A DNA stretch of 64,000 nucleotides from Aquificota bacterium (GTDB lineage Bacteria; Aquificota; Aquificia; Aquificales; Aquificaceae). Positions within the stretch are counted from its first letter, which is position 1. Every line of letters begins with the position of its first letter. The stretch spans positions 310,001 through 374,000 of the forward strand of contig CP076324.1 in NCBI GenBank assembly GCA_018771605.1, given 5' to 3'. Position numbers and translations under genes: made by a program. Shown here in pieces: positions 26,474 to 34,221 of the stretch. The notes under the pieces are model-generated. The model was not told the DNA's origin, ran no database searches, and was given only the letters and a program-made list of their open reading frames with translations.

Positions 26474-27395
26474 CCTTTCTGTGGAGCTTTTTGGTATAAG
26501 GTTCAAAAACCCCGTATGGGTGGCTTCTGGAACATTTGGCTATGGCTTGGAAGCTCTTGAGCTTTATGATGTATCAAAGCTTGGTGCTGTGGTTACAAAG
26601 GGCATATCCCTTAGGCCAAGGCAAGGAAACGCACCGGAGAGGATAGCTGAAACCCCCTGCGGTATGCTAAACTCCATAGGCCTTCAAAACCCAGGAGTGG
26701 AAGGCTTTTTAAAGAAGATATACCCAGAGATAAAAAAGATAGATACCCATTTCATAGCCAACGTCTTTGGAGAAGAGGAGGAGGAGTATGTAGAGGTTTG
26801 CCTTGCCCTTGAGGAGGCCGAAAAGGTAGTGGCCTATGAGCTAAATGTGTCTTGTCCCAACGTAAAAAAGGGTGGTATGCTCTTTGGCCATGATCCAGAG
26901 GTATTAAGGAGGCTCGTAGAGAGGGTAAAGTCAAAGGTCAAAAAGCCCGTGCTTGTAAAGCTATCACCCAACACGGGAGATGTAAAAAGCTTTGCCAAGG
27001 TATGCGTAGAGGCTGGCGCAGATGGCCTTGTGCTAATAAATACCTTGCTTGGTATGAAGATAGATGTAAATAGCCAAAGGCCTGAGCTTTCCACCCTTAT
27101 GGGTGGACTATCTGGCCCTGCCATACTTCCCATAGCGGTAAGGATGGTTTGGGAGGTCTTCTCATACCTTGGCTCTTCCATCCCCATAATAGGCGTGGGA
27201 GGAATATACGATACGGATTCTGCTTTGCAACACATCCTTGCTGGAGCCCTATGCGTACAGGTAGGAACGGCCAACTTCTTTGACCCTTATGCACCTTTGA
27301 GGATCATTGAAGGCATAGAGGAGTATATGCGACAAAGGTCTGTGGAAAACTTTACCGACCTTGTGGGCAAGGCCCATCAGTTGGTGGTGAGGTAA
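26466..27395 (+). CDS. pyrD: Dihydroorotate dehydrogenase, class 1B catalytic subunit
   Basis: 309 residues, an FMN TIM-barrel. [11 protein letters not shown] at the N-terminus, the catalytic cysteine in [11 protein letters not shown] and the FMN phosphate loop [14 protein letters not shown] are typical of class 1B (PyrDB). Oxidises dihydroorotate to orotate in pyrimidine synthesis. Class 1B enzymes need a PyrK Fe-S subunit to pass electrons on; none is encoded in this window. Last gene of the unit, followed by a strong terminator. Confidence 0.94.
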   Translation: MPDLSVELFGIRFKNPVWVASGTFGYGLEALELYDVSKLGAVVTKGISLRPRQGNAPERIAETPCGMLNSIGLQNPGVEGFLKKIYPEIKKIDTHFIANVFGEEEEEYVEVCLALEEAEKVVAYELNVSCPNVKKGGMLFGHDPEVLRRLVERVKSKVKKPVLVKLSPNTGDVKSFAKVCVEAGADGLVLINTLLGMKIDVNSQRPELSTLMGGLSGPAILPIAVRMVWEVFSYLGSSIPIIGVGGIYDTDSALQHILAGALCVQVGTANFFDPYAPLRIIEGIEEYMRQRSVENFTDLVGKAHQLVVR

Positions 27396-27472
27396 TGTTT
27401 CTACGGTAAGCCTTATGAGAAATTCATCCTCTGTAGTGGCAGGTTTTAAACTTGCTAGATTGTAAAACATCA

Positions 27473-27491
27473 GGCGGGTCCAAGACCCGCC
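27473..27491 (+). terminator. Terminator of the rpsB-pyrD unit
   Basis: GGCGGGTC CAA GACCCGCC, a perfect 8-bp stem. The following sequence is CATACATTTTGGATTTTTT, so the T-run is offset, but the hairpin is very stable. Confidence 0.75.
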
Positions 27492-27538
27492 CATACATTT
27501 TGGATTTTTTATTGGTATACATTAGCGTGTCCCACATT

Positions 27539-27561
27539 GTTGTCTCATTTATTTTTAGCAA
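27539..27561 (+). repeat. 23-nt dispersed repeat, copy 2
   Basis: GTTGTCTCATTT followed by ATTTTTAGCAA; one mismatch to 2835-2857. It sits in the 333-nt gene-free stretch 27396-27728, which also holds the terminator, decayed IS-end-like sequence at 27591-27650, and otherwise nothing that I can support. Confidence 0.5.
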
Positions 27562-27590
27562 AAAGGTATAGTGGTATCTCCGTTGCTTAA

Positions 27591-27650
27591 TTAATTTCTC
27601 ACCACACGTATACTATAAAAGAATTTCCTAAAGGGAATTTCGGCTACGCC
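27591..27650. other. Degenerate IS-end-like sequences
   Basis: TTAATTTCTCACCACACGT (27591-27609) resembles the IS terminal repeat complement, and TAAAGGGAATTTC (27630-27642) matches the 13 nt just inside the other IS end. Order and orientation do not form a complete element, so this is probably debris from old insertions. Confidence 0.3.
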
Positions 27651-27728
27651 CAGGGTTGAGATTTTGTGCCTTAGACGTACATAAAGGCAGAGTATGAAGC
27701 TTTTAAGCCCATAGCATAAGTATTTCCC

Positions 27729-28853
27729 TTAGGCTCTCTCATACTGTTCTATCATTCTAAACCATAAGAAATACAAGGGCAATAAAGCATCCCAAAAACC
27801 TGTAAATAAGGAACCTACAAACATTACGGAAGGCATAAGTAAAAAGGGAATAACCAAAAAGTCTGCAAGTTTGTATCTAAAAACAAAAAAGTAGTATTTC
27901 CAGTATAGCCAAAGAATGGCCAAAAGGCCCAAAAGCCCCTTTTCTATAAACTCTGATATGAAAAGAACAGATTCATAACCTACGGCGGATTTTATGTGTA
28001 GTCCCTCCCTTTCCTCGGGTTTAAGGCCATGGCCTATCAAAAGTGGCACAATATTTGCTTCCTTTATATCCCTTTCTATTACCATAAGCCCTGCTCTTAA
28101 GTTGGCCCACCTTAGGCTGGATATGGCATCCAATGTTCTATTATCAAGCTTTTCTTGACCAGTAAGAACCTTATAAAAAGCTTGGAATCTTGCATCTTTT
28201 TTTACAAAGTTGTATGAAAAAACTGCTCCAAATGAGATGGAAAGCAAGGCTATTACCATCATATACCTAAGTTTTATAACACCTCTGAGTAAAAAGACGA
28301 GCAATAGGAGAGTTATAACAAGGCCAAGTATGGTGGACCTTCTGAGTGAAAAAAAGACCATTGATATAAACACAAAAAAGGCCAAAAGCCACCAAAGCCT
28401 TTTTGTTTTTAAGAACAAGGCTAAGGCAGAAAGGCTAAAAAGAGAATAAAAGGTGGCCACCTCAAAAACACCACCCCATATTGGAGCTACCGTGCCTTTA
28501 TAATAGTATTTATAAAACACAACAGGTAGCAAAAGAAAGCCAATAAGGCTAATTATAAGGTTTAGCCTATAAAGGTATTTTTCATTAACTTTTACTTCAT
28601 CACCACCAAAATAAAGAAAAAGGAATACGCTTCTTTCAAAGGCTTTGTTTAAAAGGTGTGGTGCGTATATTAAAGTGGAAAGTAAGGTAGGGATTGCATG
28701 AACTAATAAGGGTAAAGAAAGCTCACCTTTTAGGCTTTTCTTTTTCCTCAGATAGGCTATGAATATATAAATTAGCCCAAGGATGACCGCACCTTCAAAG
28801 ACGCTTATTGACAAAAAGGATAGTATGGTGAGTAAAATTACAAAGAAATTCAT
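27729..28853 (-). CDS. O-antigen ligase/polymerase-like membrane protein
   Basis: 374 residues with about 10-11 membrane segments and one longer extracytoplasmic loop (roughly 225-290). SLRRSTILGLV corresponds to the conserved SRG/R segment, and PLLIGHGLKPEE to the loop motif, of the Wzy/WaaL (O-antigen ligase-like) family. Probably joins or polymerises surface glycans on undecaprenyl carriers. Assignment rests on topology and weak motifs. Lies 18 nt after aroE on the same strand, at the end of the leftward unit. Confidence 0.6.
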   Translation of the reverse strand: MNFFVILLTILSFLSISVFEGAVILGLIYIFIAYLRKKKSLKGELSLPLLVHAIPTLLSTLIYAPHLLNKAFERSVFLFLYFGGDEVKVNEKYLYRLNLIISLIGFLLLPVVFYKYYYKGTVAPIWGGVFEVATFYSLFSLSALALFLKTKRLWWLLAFFVFISMVFFSLRRSTILGLVITLLLLVFLLRGVIKLRYMMVIALLSISFGAVFSYNFVKKDARFQAFYKVLTGQEKLDNRTLDAISSLRWANLRAGLMVIERDIKEANIVPLLIGHGLKPEEREGLHIKSAVGYESVLFISEFIEKGLLGLLAILWLYWKYYFFVFRYKLADFLVIPFLLMPSVMFVGSLFTGFWDALLPLYFLWFRMIEQYERA

Positions 28854-28871
28854 GCCATTAAATTATAAACT

Positions 28872-29681
28872 TTATACGAACTTTAACACAGCTTCCTTCA
28901 CCACTTCATAAGGAACTTCCAAACCTGTCCATATTCTAAAGCTTTCCATTCCTTGGTATAAGAGCATATCTAAGCCATCTTGGAAAGGACAACCTTTCTC
29001 TTTGGCCTTTTTCAAAAGGGGCGTTTCCTTATATATGATATCTATTACTACGTGGGTTGGCTTAAGTAGGTCATAATCAAAAAGGGGTGGATCGTCCTCT
29101 TTTAATCCTGAGGAGGTAGTATTGACTATAAGTTTAACCTCATCTATTACCCTCTCTGGCCTTTCCACCACCTTACAACCAAAGTTTTCACAAAGTTTGT
29201 AGACTTTTTCTATGGTCCTGTTCCACAGAAAAACCTCTGACCCTTCACCTTTTAGAGCATAAAGGATGGCCCTTGAAGAACCACCTGCTCCAAGAACCAA
29301 GGCTTTAATATCTTTTAACTGTGGCAATAGCTTCTTCACAGACTTTAAAAAGCCTATCCAATCCGTGTTGTAGGCATATACACCCTCTTGAGTAAACTTT
29401 AATGTGTTGGCAGACCCTATAGCCTTTGCGTGGCCATCTACAAAGTCCGCAAGCTCAAGGGCCTTTTCTTTGTGGGGCAAGGTTATATTAACTCCTTTTA
29501 CGCCAAGGGCCTTTAGGCCCTTAAAGGCTATTTCAAACTCTTCTGGCTTTACTTCAAAAGGCACATAAACGGCGTTTATTGAATGGTATTCAAAGGCCTT
29601 GTTTTGAAATACAGGAGAAAGGGAGTGTTTGATAGGATAGCCCACTACACCGTAGACTTCCGTTTTGCCATCAAGGTTCAT
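28872..29681 (-). CDS. aroE: Shikimate dehydrogenase
   Basis: 269 residues. Substrate motifs YPIKHSLSP and NITLPHKEKAL (catalytic Lys), NTDWIGF, the NADP-binding GAGGSSRAI and the C-terminal LLYQGMESFRIWTG are all present. Reduces 3-dehydroshikimate to shikimate in chorismate synthesis. The start overlaps the Nfu stop (ATGA), so it is coupled to the Fe-S cluster genes although the pathways are unrelated. Confidence 0.96.
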   Translation of the reverse strand: MNLDGKTEVYGVVGYPIKHSLSPVFQNKAFEYHSINAVYVPFEVKPEEFEIAFKGLKALGVKGVNITLPHKEKALELADFVDGHAKAIGSANTLKFTQEGVYAYNTDWIGFLKSVKKLLPQLKDIKALVLGAGGSSRAILYALKGEGSEVFLWNRTIEKVYKLCENFGCKVVERPERVIDEVKLIVNTTSSGLKEDDPPLFDYDLLKPTHVVIDIIYKETPLLKKAKEKGCPFQDGLDMLLYQGMESFRIWTGLEVPYEVVKEAVLKFV

Positions 29682-29929
29682 CCTATCTGATACTTAGGTT
29701 GAAGTATTTCCACCTTTTTGACCCAGCTTAGATTGCCCTTGATTGCTACATCTACAACGTTTTTGACGCTTACATCCACTATAGGACAGTCTGTGCAACC
29801 ACCTTCAAACTGAAGGTAAACCTCCCCTTCTTTTATATCTACCACCTTAAGGTTCCCATGGTGTTCCTTTAGAGCTGGCCTTATTTTCTCAAGTATGGCT
29901 TCAACCTCTTTAAGTTCTTTCTCTTCCAT
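29678..29929 (-). CDS. NifU C-terminal-domain (Nfu) Fe-S cluster carrier
   Basis: 83 residues, a single Nfu domain: IRPALKEHHGNLKVVDI then EGGCTDCPIVDVSVKNVV, with the cluster-binding C-x2-C. Nfu dimers carry a [4Fe-4S] cluster between subunits and pass it to apoproteins. Part of a leftward run with IscU, a PP-loop protein, a TusA-like protein and a DUF1858-like protein. GGAGG precedes the ATG. Confidence 0.92.
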   Translation of the reverse strand: MEEKELKEVEAILEKIRPALKEHHGNLKVVDIKEGEVYLQFEGGCTDCPIVDVSVKNVVDVAIKGNLSWVKKVEILQPKYQIG

Positions 29930-29931
29930 AG

Positions 29932-30168
29932 CTATTCCTCCACCTTTCTATATAAATCTTGAATCTCCTGCCAAAGATTTCCCTGAGCTTCCTCATCCAA
30001 ATCCATCAGCCTACAAAAACCCTTGAGAGTTAGCTTATCCACCACCACGTCTTCAATGTCCTCTTCTACAAGCTTTGAATAGCCGTACTTCATAAGCACT
30101 TCCTTTGCCTCCGGAATGCTTTGGAAAAGTTCTGTTAAGCTTATATCAAAGGTGATCCTTTCCTTCAT
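29932..30168 (-). CDS. DUF1858-like small protein lacking the redox cysteine pair
   Basis: 78 residues. The pattern FQSIPEAKEVLMKYG followed by a helical, acidic C-terminus fits the DUF1858 fold, in which a Cys-x-x-Cys-like pair often follows. Here only one cysteine (GFCRLM) is present, so a disulfide role is unlikely. It sits between the TusA-like and Nfu genes, start overlapping the TusA-like stop (ATGA). A protein-binding or sulfur-relay accessory role is inferred from context only. Confidence 0.6.
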   Translation of the reverse strand: MKERITFDISLTELFQSIPEAKEVLMKYGYSKLVEEDIEDVVVDKLTLKGFCRLMDLDEEAQGNLWQEIQDLYRKVEE

Positions 30169-30416
30169 GACTCTTTAACCTTTTTTACAAAAAGATGGTA
30201 TTCGCCATCCTCTTCATACATACCCAAAAACTCCTGGCCAGTTGCCTTGCACCAAGCGGGTATATCTTCCACCACACCTGGGTCATCTGCTATAAGCTCA
30301 AGCACCTGCCCTATCTGCATAGTTTTTATCATCCTTGCCGTTTCTGCCACTGGCACTGGACAAAAGGTACCAACCACGTCATGCACCACGTCCGGCTTTA
30401 TATCCTCAAGCTTCAT
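30165..30416 (-). CDS. TusA/SirA-like sulfur carrier protein
   Basis: 83 residues from the ATG at 30416, chosen because AAGGAG lies 7 nt upstream; an earlier in-frame start would overlap the upstream gene by 50 nt. The CPVP motif in GTFCPVPVAETARMIK carries the persulfide-accepting cysteine of the TusA family, and ADDPGVVEDIPAWCKATGQE is the conserved second half. TusA relays sulfur from a cysteine desulfurase to tRNA thiolation or to dissimilatory sulfur oxidation. It overlaps the PP-loop gene by 11 nt, which favours tRNA or cofactor thiolation. Confidence 0.88.
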   Translation of the reverse strand: MKLEDIKPDVVHDVVGTFCPVPVAETARMIKTMQIGQVLELIADDPGVVEDIPAWCKATGQEFLGMYEEDGEYHLFVKKVKES

Positions 30417-31452
30417 GCCTTTCTCCTTTCTTGTTAAATATTTTAAGAGGTTCAATTAAATCCTCATTTATAGGTTCACCAAAAAGGCATATTTCTCTGC
30501 CTTCAAGGTTTATCAAAACCTCACATGGTTGGTTTTTTGAATACCTTGCTATAATATCGGCTATAAGCTTCAGTTCTTCTTCAGATGGTCTCCCCTTAAT
30601 AAGTGCAAAAGTTCCCTTTCCATCCTTTCTGTATGCATAGCCGTATCTATTCCTAAAACCTTGGAGTAATCTTACTTCCCCCTCGTTCCTTGCTACTATT
30701 AGCTTGGCTCCGGAGGGTAAGCGAAGATGACGCCCTAAGGCAAAAAATACCAAATCATCCCTTGTTATAAAGCCTTCATTATGTAAAGCCTCTTTAAACC
30801 TATAGGCGTAGTTTTCATCCGTAAGATAACAGCACCCGCCTGCAGGCTGTTCGTATTCTAAGCCATACTTTTGTGCCAAGGCTATCTGTTTTTTCCTTCC
30901 TCTTCCCCTTATATCCAAGAGCTTGCTTCTGTCAACCCAACCAAGCCTTTCTGGAATGGTTTCTGGCAAAAGCTTGGCGGAGAGAGGTCTTAGGACGTAG
31001 CCTTCAAGCCCAGCCTCCTTTTCTATTAGCATTAGCCTTTCAAAGGTTTGGCTCATGGGCCTCTGGCCAAGCACTTCGCCAGTTATCAAAAATTGGTATC
31101 CTTCCCTTTCCATTATCTCCTTTGCCTTTTTAAACATAAATATCCTACAATCTACGCAAGGGTTTACGTTCTTTCCATAGCCATACTTGGGATTAAGGAT
31201 AACATCAAAATACTCCTGGGATATATCCACTATCTCTATGGGAACTTGGAGCTGGGCTGCTGCTTTCAAGGCAGGATTCACATAGGGCGATCCGTCTTCT
31301 CGCTTCAGGCCAAGGCGCCTTTTGTGTTCTGTAATGCAAAAGCCTGTATAAAAGTGTATGGCCTTTACCTCAACGCCCTGGTCCTGAAGGAGGCGGACCG
31401 CTAAGGAGCTATCAAGCCCTCCTGAGAAAAGAGCAACAGCCCTTATCTTCAT
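30406..31452 (-). CDS. PP-loop ATPase, MnmA/ThiI-like tRNA thiolation-type protein
   Basis: 348 residues. The N-type ATP pyrophosphatase loop is FSGGLDSSLAVRLL. NPCVDCRIFMF and the later GGCCYLTD hold paired cysteines that may bind a cluster or carry persulfide. About residues 240-348 form a separate C-terminal domain (GRHLRLPSGAKLIVARNEGE). Related to MnmA/ThiI-type sulfurtransferases but not a standard MnmA. Position between IscU and a TusA-like carrier supports sulfur insertion into tRNA or a cofactor. Coupled to IscU by ATGA. Confidence 0.75.
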   Translation of the reverse strand: MKIRAVALFSGGLDSSLAVRLLQDQGVEVKAIHFYTGFCITEHKRRLGLKREDGSPYVNPALKAAAQLQVPIEIVDISQEYFDVILNPKYGYGKNVNPCVDCRIFMFKKAKEIMEREGYQFLITGEVLGQRPMSQTFERLMLIEKEAGLEGYVLRPLSAKLLPETIPERLGWVDRSKLLDIRGRGRKKQIALAQKYGLEYEQPAGGCCYLTDENYAYRFKEALHNEGFITRDDLVFFALGRHLRLPSGAKLIVARNEGEVRLLQGFRNRYGYAYRKDGKGTFALIKGRPSEEELKLIADIIARYSKNQPCEVLINLEGREICLFGEPINEDLIEPLKIFNKKGERHEA

Positions 31453-31910
31453 GTGGATAGGAACTCAAACTCCCTGCTTTCTTCCTCTTCCTCTTCGTAG
31501 CAGTCTGGTATGCGCATAGCTTCTTCCACTCTTCCTTGCTTGAGGAGATAATCCTTTATGGCCACATGAAGCGTTTCTAGCCCAAGGTTGGTGCAGTGTA
31601 TCTTCTGAGGAGGGAGGCCACCAAGCTCGTCAAAAATGTCCTTGTAGGTAAGGTTGAGGGCGTAGCTTATGGGCTTGCCCTTTATCATCTCAGTAAGCTG
31701 GGAGGAAACGGCAATGGCAGAACCACAACCAAAGGTCTTAAACCTTACATCCTCTATAACATCGTTCTCTGGATTTATCTTAAGGGTAAAGAGCATGGCA
31801 TCTCCACAGGCTGGATTGCCACACTGCCCTACAGCATTGGCATCCTCAAGCACACCCACATTACGTGGGTTCAAAAAATGGTCCAAAACCTTTTCGCTAT
31901 ATTCAAACAT
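31449..31910 (-). CDS. iscU: Fe-S cluster scaffold protein IscU/NifU-like
   Basis: 153 residues from the ATG at 31910, which has AGGAGG 8 nt upstream; the in-frame extension above it is probably untranslated. Cluster ligands are visible: CGNPACGDAM, FGCGSAIAVSS and KIHCTNLG, with the conserved Asp in CGDAM. The C-terminus has an acidic run (EEEEEE-like) beyond the usual length. Assembles [2Fe-2S]/[4Fe-4S] clusters from desulfurase-derived sulfur. No cysteine desulfurase gene lies in the window. Confidence 0.93.
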   Translation of the reverse strand: MFEYSEKVLDHFLNPRNVGVLEDANAVGQCGNPACGDAMLFTLKINPENDVIEDVRFKTFGCGSAIAVSSQLTEMIKGKPISYALNLTYKDIFDELGGLPPQKIHCTNLGLETLHVAIKDYLLKQGRVEEAMRIPDCYEEEEEESREFEFLST

Positions 31911-31988
31911 CTTAGCACCTCCTAAAAGTGATAAGTATATTATGTTTGTCTTTGTGGTATTTGCTATGACCTTTATCAAAGATTTACC

Positions 31989-32672
31989 CTACAAAAACTT
32001 TTCCACTATATCTTTGAAAGTGTTGCTAAGCCTATGATCATCCTCAATCTCTAAATAATGTTTAACCTTTACCTTGCTTGTAAAAAGCCTTGAGTGTTCT
32101 ACAGGCACCACATTATCTTTTGTACCATGGAAAACATATATCTCATAAGGCAGTTCTGTGGGAAAGTTTATCTCTCCATCATATATTATCTCGTAACCCC
32201 TTTCTCTTATATCCGCCGCAAACTCCCTGTTTATGACAACTTCAAGGCCAGTCTCACACTCTACAATCTTTAAGTCTTCTTTTCCCTCAAGCCAATTTTT
32301 GCAGTTTTCTTCACCTACTTCTTCCATAGTCAACTGCAAAGTAGAGTAAGAAGGGGCAAAGAGAAAGACCTTTTTAGCCCTATTGGGTCTATAGAGCTTT
32401 ATATAATTCAATATTACATAGCCACCGTGAGAGCTTCCGGAGAGCCACACTTCTTCAAACTTCTGGGAAAAGCCCTTTACAAGGACATCAATCACTTCAA
32501 GGGTTCTTGTGGTGGTTGTAGTATGATAGTCCAAGTCCATGGCAAAGAAGGAAAATCTCCCTTGTAGAGACCTTTCTCTTAGGAAGGATACTTTGCTGCC
32601 CACCACATTGCTTGCAAAGCCATGGAGGTGTATTAAAATAAGCTGAGGGTTGGTAGCCTCGTATATGAACAT
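31989..32672 (-). CDS. Alpha/beta hydrolase (YqiA-like)
   Basis: 227 residues. The oxyanion-side HLHGFASN, the nucleophile elbow GSSHGG (Ser), the acid in FHGTKDNVVP and the catalytic His in EDDHRLS give a complete triad. Similar to the small YqiA/UPF0227-like esterases; substrate unknown. First gene of the leftward unit; its start region overlaps the possible start of the divergent membrane kinase by a few bases. Confidence 0.75.
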   Translation of the reverse strand: MFIYEATNPQLILIHLHGFASNVVGSKVSFLRERSLQGRFSFFAMDLDYHTTTTTRTLEVIDVLVKGFSQKFEEVWLSGSSHGGYVILNYIKLYRPNRAKKVFLFAPSYSTLQLTMEEVGEENCKNWLEGKEDLKIVECETGLEVVINREFAADIRERGYEIIYDGEINFPTELPYEIYVFHGTKDNVVPVEHSRLFTSKVKVKHYLEIEDDHRLSNTFKDIVEKFL

Positions 32673-33243
32673 AGGTGAAATTATATTGGATCTGGAAGTA
32701 AGGAGAAAGCTTTTTCACCTTTTTGCCCTTTTACTCTGGCTTCTGCCCATAAACTTCTTCCCAAAGCCTTTGACTATCCTTTCTTTCCTGCTTGTTTTGT
32801 TTATAAACCTTTTAACTGTTATGGGTTTTTGGAAGGAAAGATTTCCCTTTTACTATAGACTCGTTTATAAGCTTGAGAGGGAAAAGAACTATTCAAAGCC
32901 AAGCATACAAGCCCTATGGGCCAATCTGGGAATTTTTCTCGGCTTTCTTATCTTTGGTAAAGAGGCTTCTACGGTGGGTGTGGTAGTATTGGCGGTGGGG
33001 GATGCCTTTGCGGGTATGGTGGGTATAAGGTATGGGAAAAGAAGGATAGGAAATAAAAGCCTTGAAGGCGCCTTTGCCTTTTTCCTTTCCGTCTTTTTTG
33101 TCCTTTCTCCTTTTATAGGTTTGTGGCAGGCTTTTATAGTTGCTTTGTTGTCTTCTGTAGCAGAAATTTTGCCTTTAAAGCTTGATGATAACTTCACCAT
33201 ACCCTTAATAGCAAGCTTGGTTTATAAAATACTTATGCTATAA
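32665..33243 (+). CDS. Polyprenol/dolichol kinase-like membrane protein
   Basis: 192 residues from the ATG at 32665 (a TTG at 32650 is possible), with about six to seven membrane helices. VRRKLFHLFALLLW and GDAFAGMVGIRYGKRRIGNKSLEGAFAFF are the hallmark of the SEC59/VTE5/DGK1 group related to CDP-diacylglycerol synthases, which phosphorylate polyprenols, phytol or diacylglycerol with CTP. The exact lipid is unknown. Its last codons contain the extended -10 promoter of the aldolase gene. Confidence 0.75.
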   Translation: MNIGEIILDLEVRRKLFHLFALLLWLLPINFFPKPLTILSFLLVLFINLLTVMGFWKERFPFYYRLVYKLEREKNYSKPSIQALWANLGIFLGFLIFGKEASTVGVVVLAVGDAFAGMVGIRYGKRRIGNKSLEGAFAFFLSVFFVLSPFIGLWQAFIVALLSSVAEILPLKLDDNFTIPLIASLVYKILML

Positions 33244-33245
33244 TT
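33232..33245 (+). promoter_or_regulatory. Extended -10 promoter of the aldolase leader
   Basis: CTTATGCTATAATT, identical to 21451-21464. TATAAT is at 33239-33244, again inside the last codons of the preceding gene. Transcription would start near 33251. Confidence 0.55.
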
Positions 33246-33261
33246 CTAAGCTAAAGCTACC

Positions 33262-33423
33262 ATGGAAACGGACCTTAGTACAACATCTTGGGGATTTGGG
33301 GCCTTGGCTTTCCCAAAATACCGCCTGCTGGGGAGTTGGGAAAGCTTAAAAAAGGGCGGGATAAAAGTACCCCAGCCCAGACTGTGCCTTTTGGTGCAGT
33401 TTGGCAAAACAGGTCAAAGATGA
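33262..33423 (+). CDS. 53-codon upstream ORF coupled to the aldolase gene
   Basis: ATG at 33262, TGA at 33421-33423 overlapping the aldolase ATG (ATGA). The product would begin [17 protein letters not shown] and end [11 protein letters not shown]. No Shine-Dalgarno sequence is seen; the ATG is about 11 nt from the predicted transcript start. I do not recognise the sequence. It covers the same bases as the strong inverted repeats of the leader, so it could be a leader peptide whose translation opens the structure, or a chance frame. Confidence 0.35.
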   Translation: METDLSTTSWGFGALAFPKYRLLGSWESLKKGGIKVPQPRLCLLVQFGKTGQR

Positions 33424-33434
33424 GCTTGGGAAAG
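33307..33434 (+). promoter_or_regulatory. Structured aldolase leader with alternative pairings
   Basis: GCTTTCCCAA (33307-33316) pairs perfectly with TTGGGAAAGC (33336-33345), and nearly as well with TTGGGAAAG at 33426-33434, four nt after the start codon. Inside the first hairpin loop, CCGCC (33321-33325) can pair with GGCGG (33356-33360) and GCTGGGG (33327-33333) with CCCCAGC (33370-33376). A separate hairpin is ACTGTGCC/GGTGCAGT (33381-33400). The set of mutually exclusive helices looks like a regulatory switch. It matches no riboswitch class that I can name. Confidence 0.5.
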
Positions 33435-34211
33435 GTGCTTAGGCTTGAAAGGCTTATGAACAGAGATACTGGAAAGACCATAATAGTGCCAATGGACCAC
33501 GGAGTTAGCTCTGGTCCAATGGAAGGTATAGAAAACATACGCAAGGCTGTGGAAGATGTGGCAGAAGGTGGTGCCAATGCGGTGGTGCTTCACAAAGGCA
33601 TGGTAAAGGCCGGACATAGGGGCAGGGGCAAAGACATAGGCCTAATAGTGCATCTTTCCGCATCCACCGATTGGGCTCCCACCAAGAACGATAAGGTGCT
33701 TGTTTGCACTGTGGAAGAGGCTATAAAGCTCGGCGCAGATGGCGTATCCATACATGTGAACATAGGCGCAGATATGGAGAGGGAGATGCTAAGAGACTTT
33801 GGCTATGTGGCCAAAGTTTGCGAAGAGTGGGGCATGCCCTTGCTTGCCATGGTCTACGGCAGGGGAAAGGATATGAACCAGTATGAACCGAAGGTGGTTG
33901 CCCATTGTGCAAGGCTTGGTGCAGAGCTGGGAGCGGACATAGTAAAGGTGCCTTATACGGGGGACCCTGAGAGCTTTTCAAAGGTGGTGGAAGGTTGTCC
34001 CATACCGGTGGTTATAGCTGGCGGTCCCAAGATGAAAACGGAGAGGGAAGTGCTTGAGATGGTTTATGGAGCCATAAAGGCTGGAGCAAAGGGCCTATCC
34101 ATAGGAAGGAACATCTTCCAAGCAAAGGATAGGGTAAAGATGGTAAAGGCTCTTAGCCTTATAGTGCATGAGGGCAAAGGGGTAGAAGAGGCATTAAAAA
34201 TACTTGAGTGA
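33420..34211 (+). CDS. Archaeal-type class I aldolase (FBP aldolase / ADH synthase family)
   Basis: 263 residues from the ATG at 33420 ([13 protein letters not shown] matches the family N-terminus; the upstream extension does not). A TIM barrel with [13 protein letters not shown], the Schiff-base lysine in [10 protein letters not shown] and the phosphate loop [19 protein letters not shown]. Members cleave or form fructose 1,6-bisphosphate, or make the 3-dehydroquinate precursor aminodideoxyheptulosonate. Gluconeogenic FBP aldolase is the likely role in an autotroph. Ten nt before fabI. Expression is probably controlled by the leader described above. Confidence 0.85.
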   Translation: MSLGKVLRLERLMNRDTGKTIIVPMDHGVSSGPMEGIENIRKAVEDVAEGGANAVVLHKGMVKAGHRGRGKDIGLIVHLSASTDWAPTKNDKVLVCTVEEAIKLGADGVSIHVNIGADMEREMLRDFGYVAKVCEEWGMPLLAMVYGRGKDMNQYEPKVVAHCARLGAELGADIVKVPYTGDPESFSKVVEGCPIPVVIAGGPKMKTEREVLEMVYGAIKAGAKGLSIGRNIFQAKDRVKMVKALSLIVHEGKGVEEALKILE

Positions 34212-34221
34212 GGAGGCATAG

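Noticed and set aside
33288-33419. N-terminal extension of the aldolase from a TTG at 33288
   Set aside because: The extension does not resemble the family, and the bases are better explained by leader helices and by the coupled ORF in another frame.
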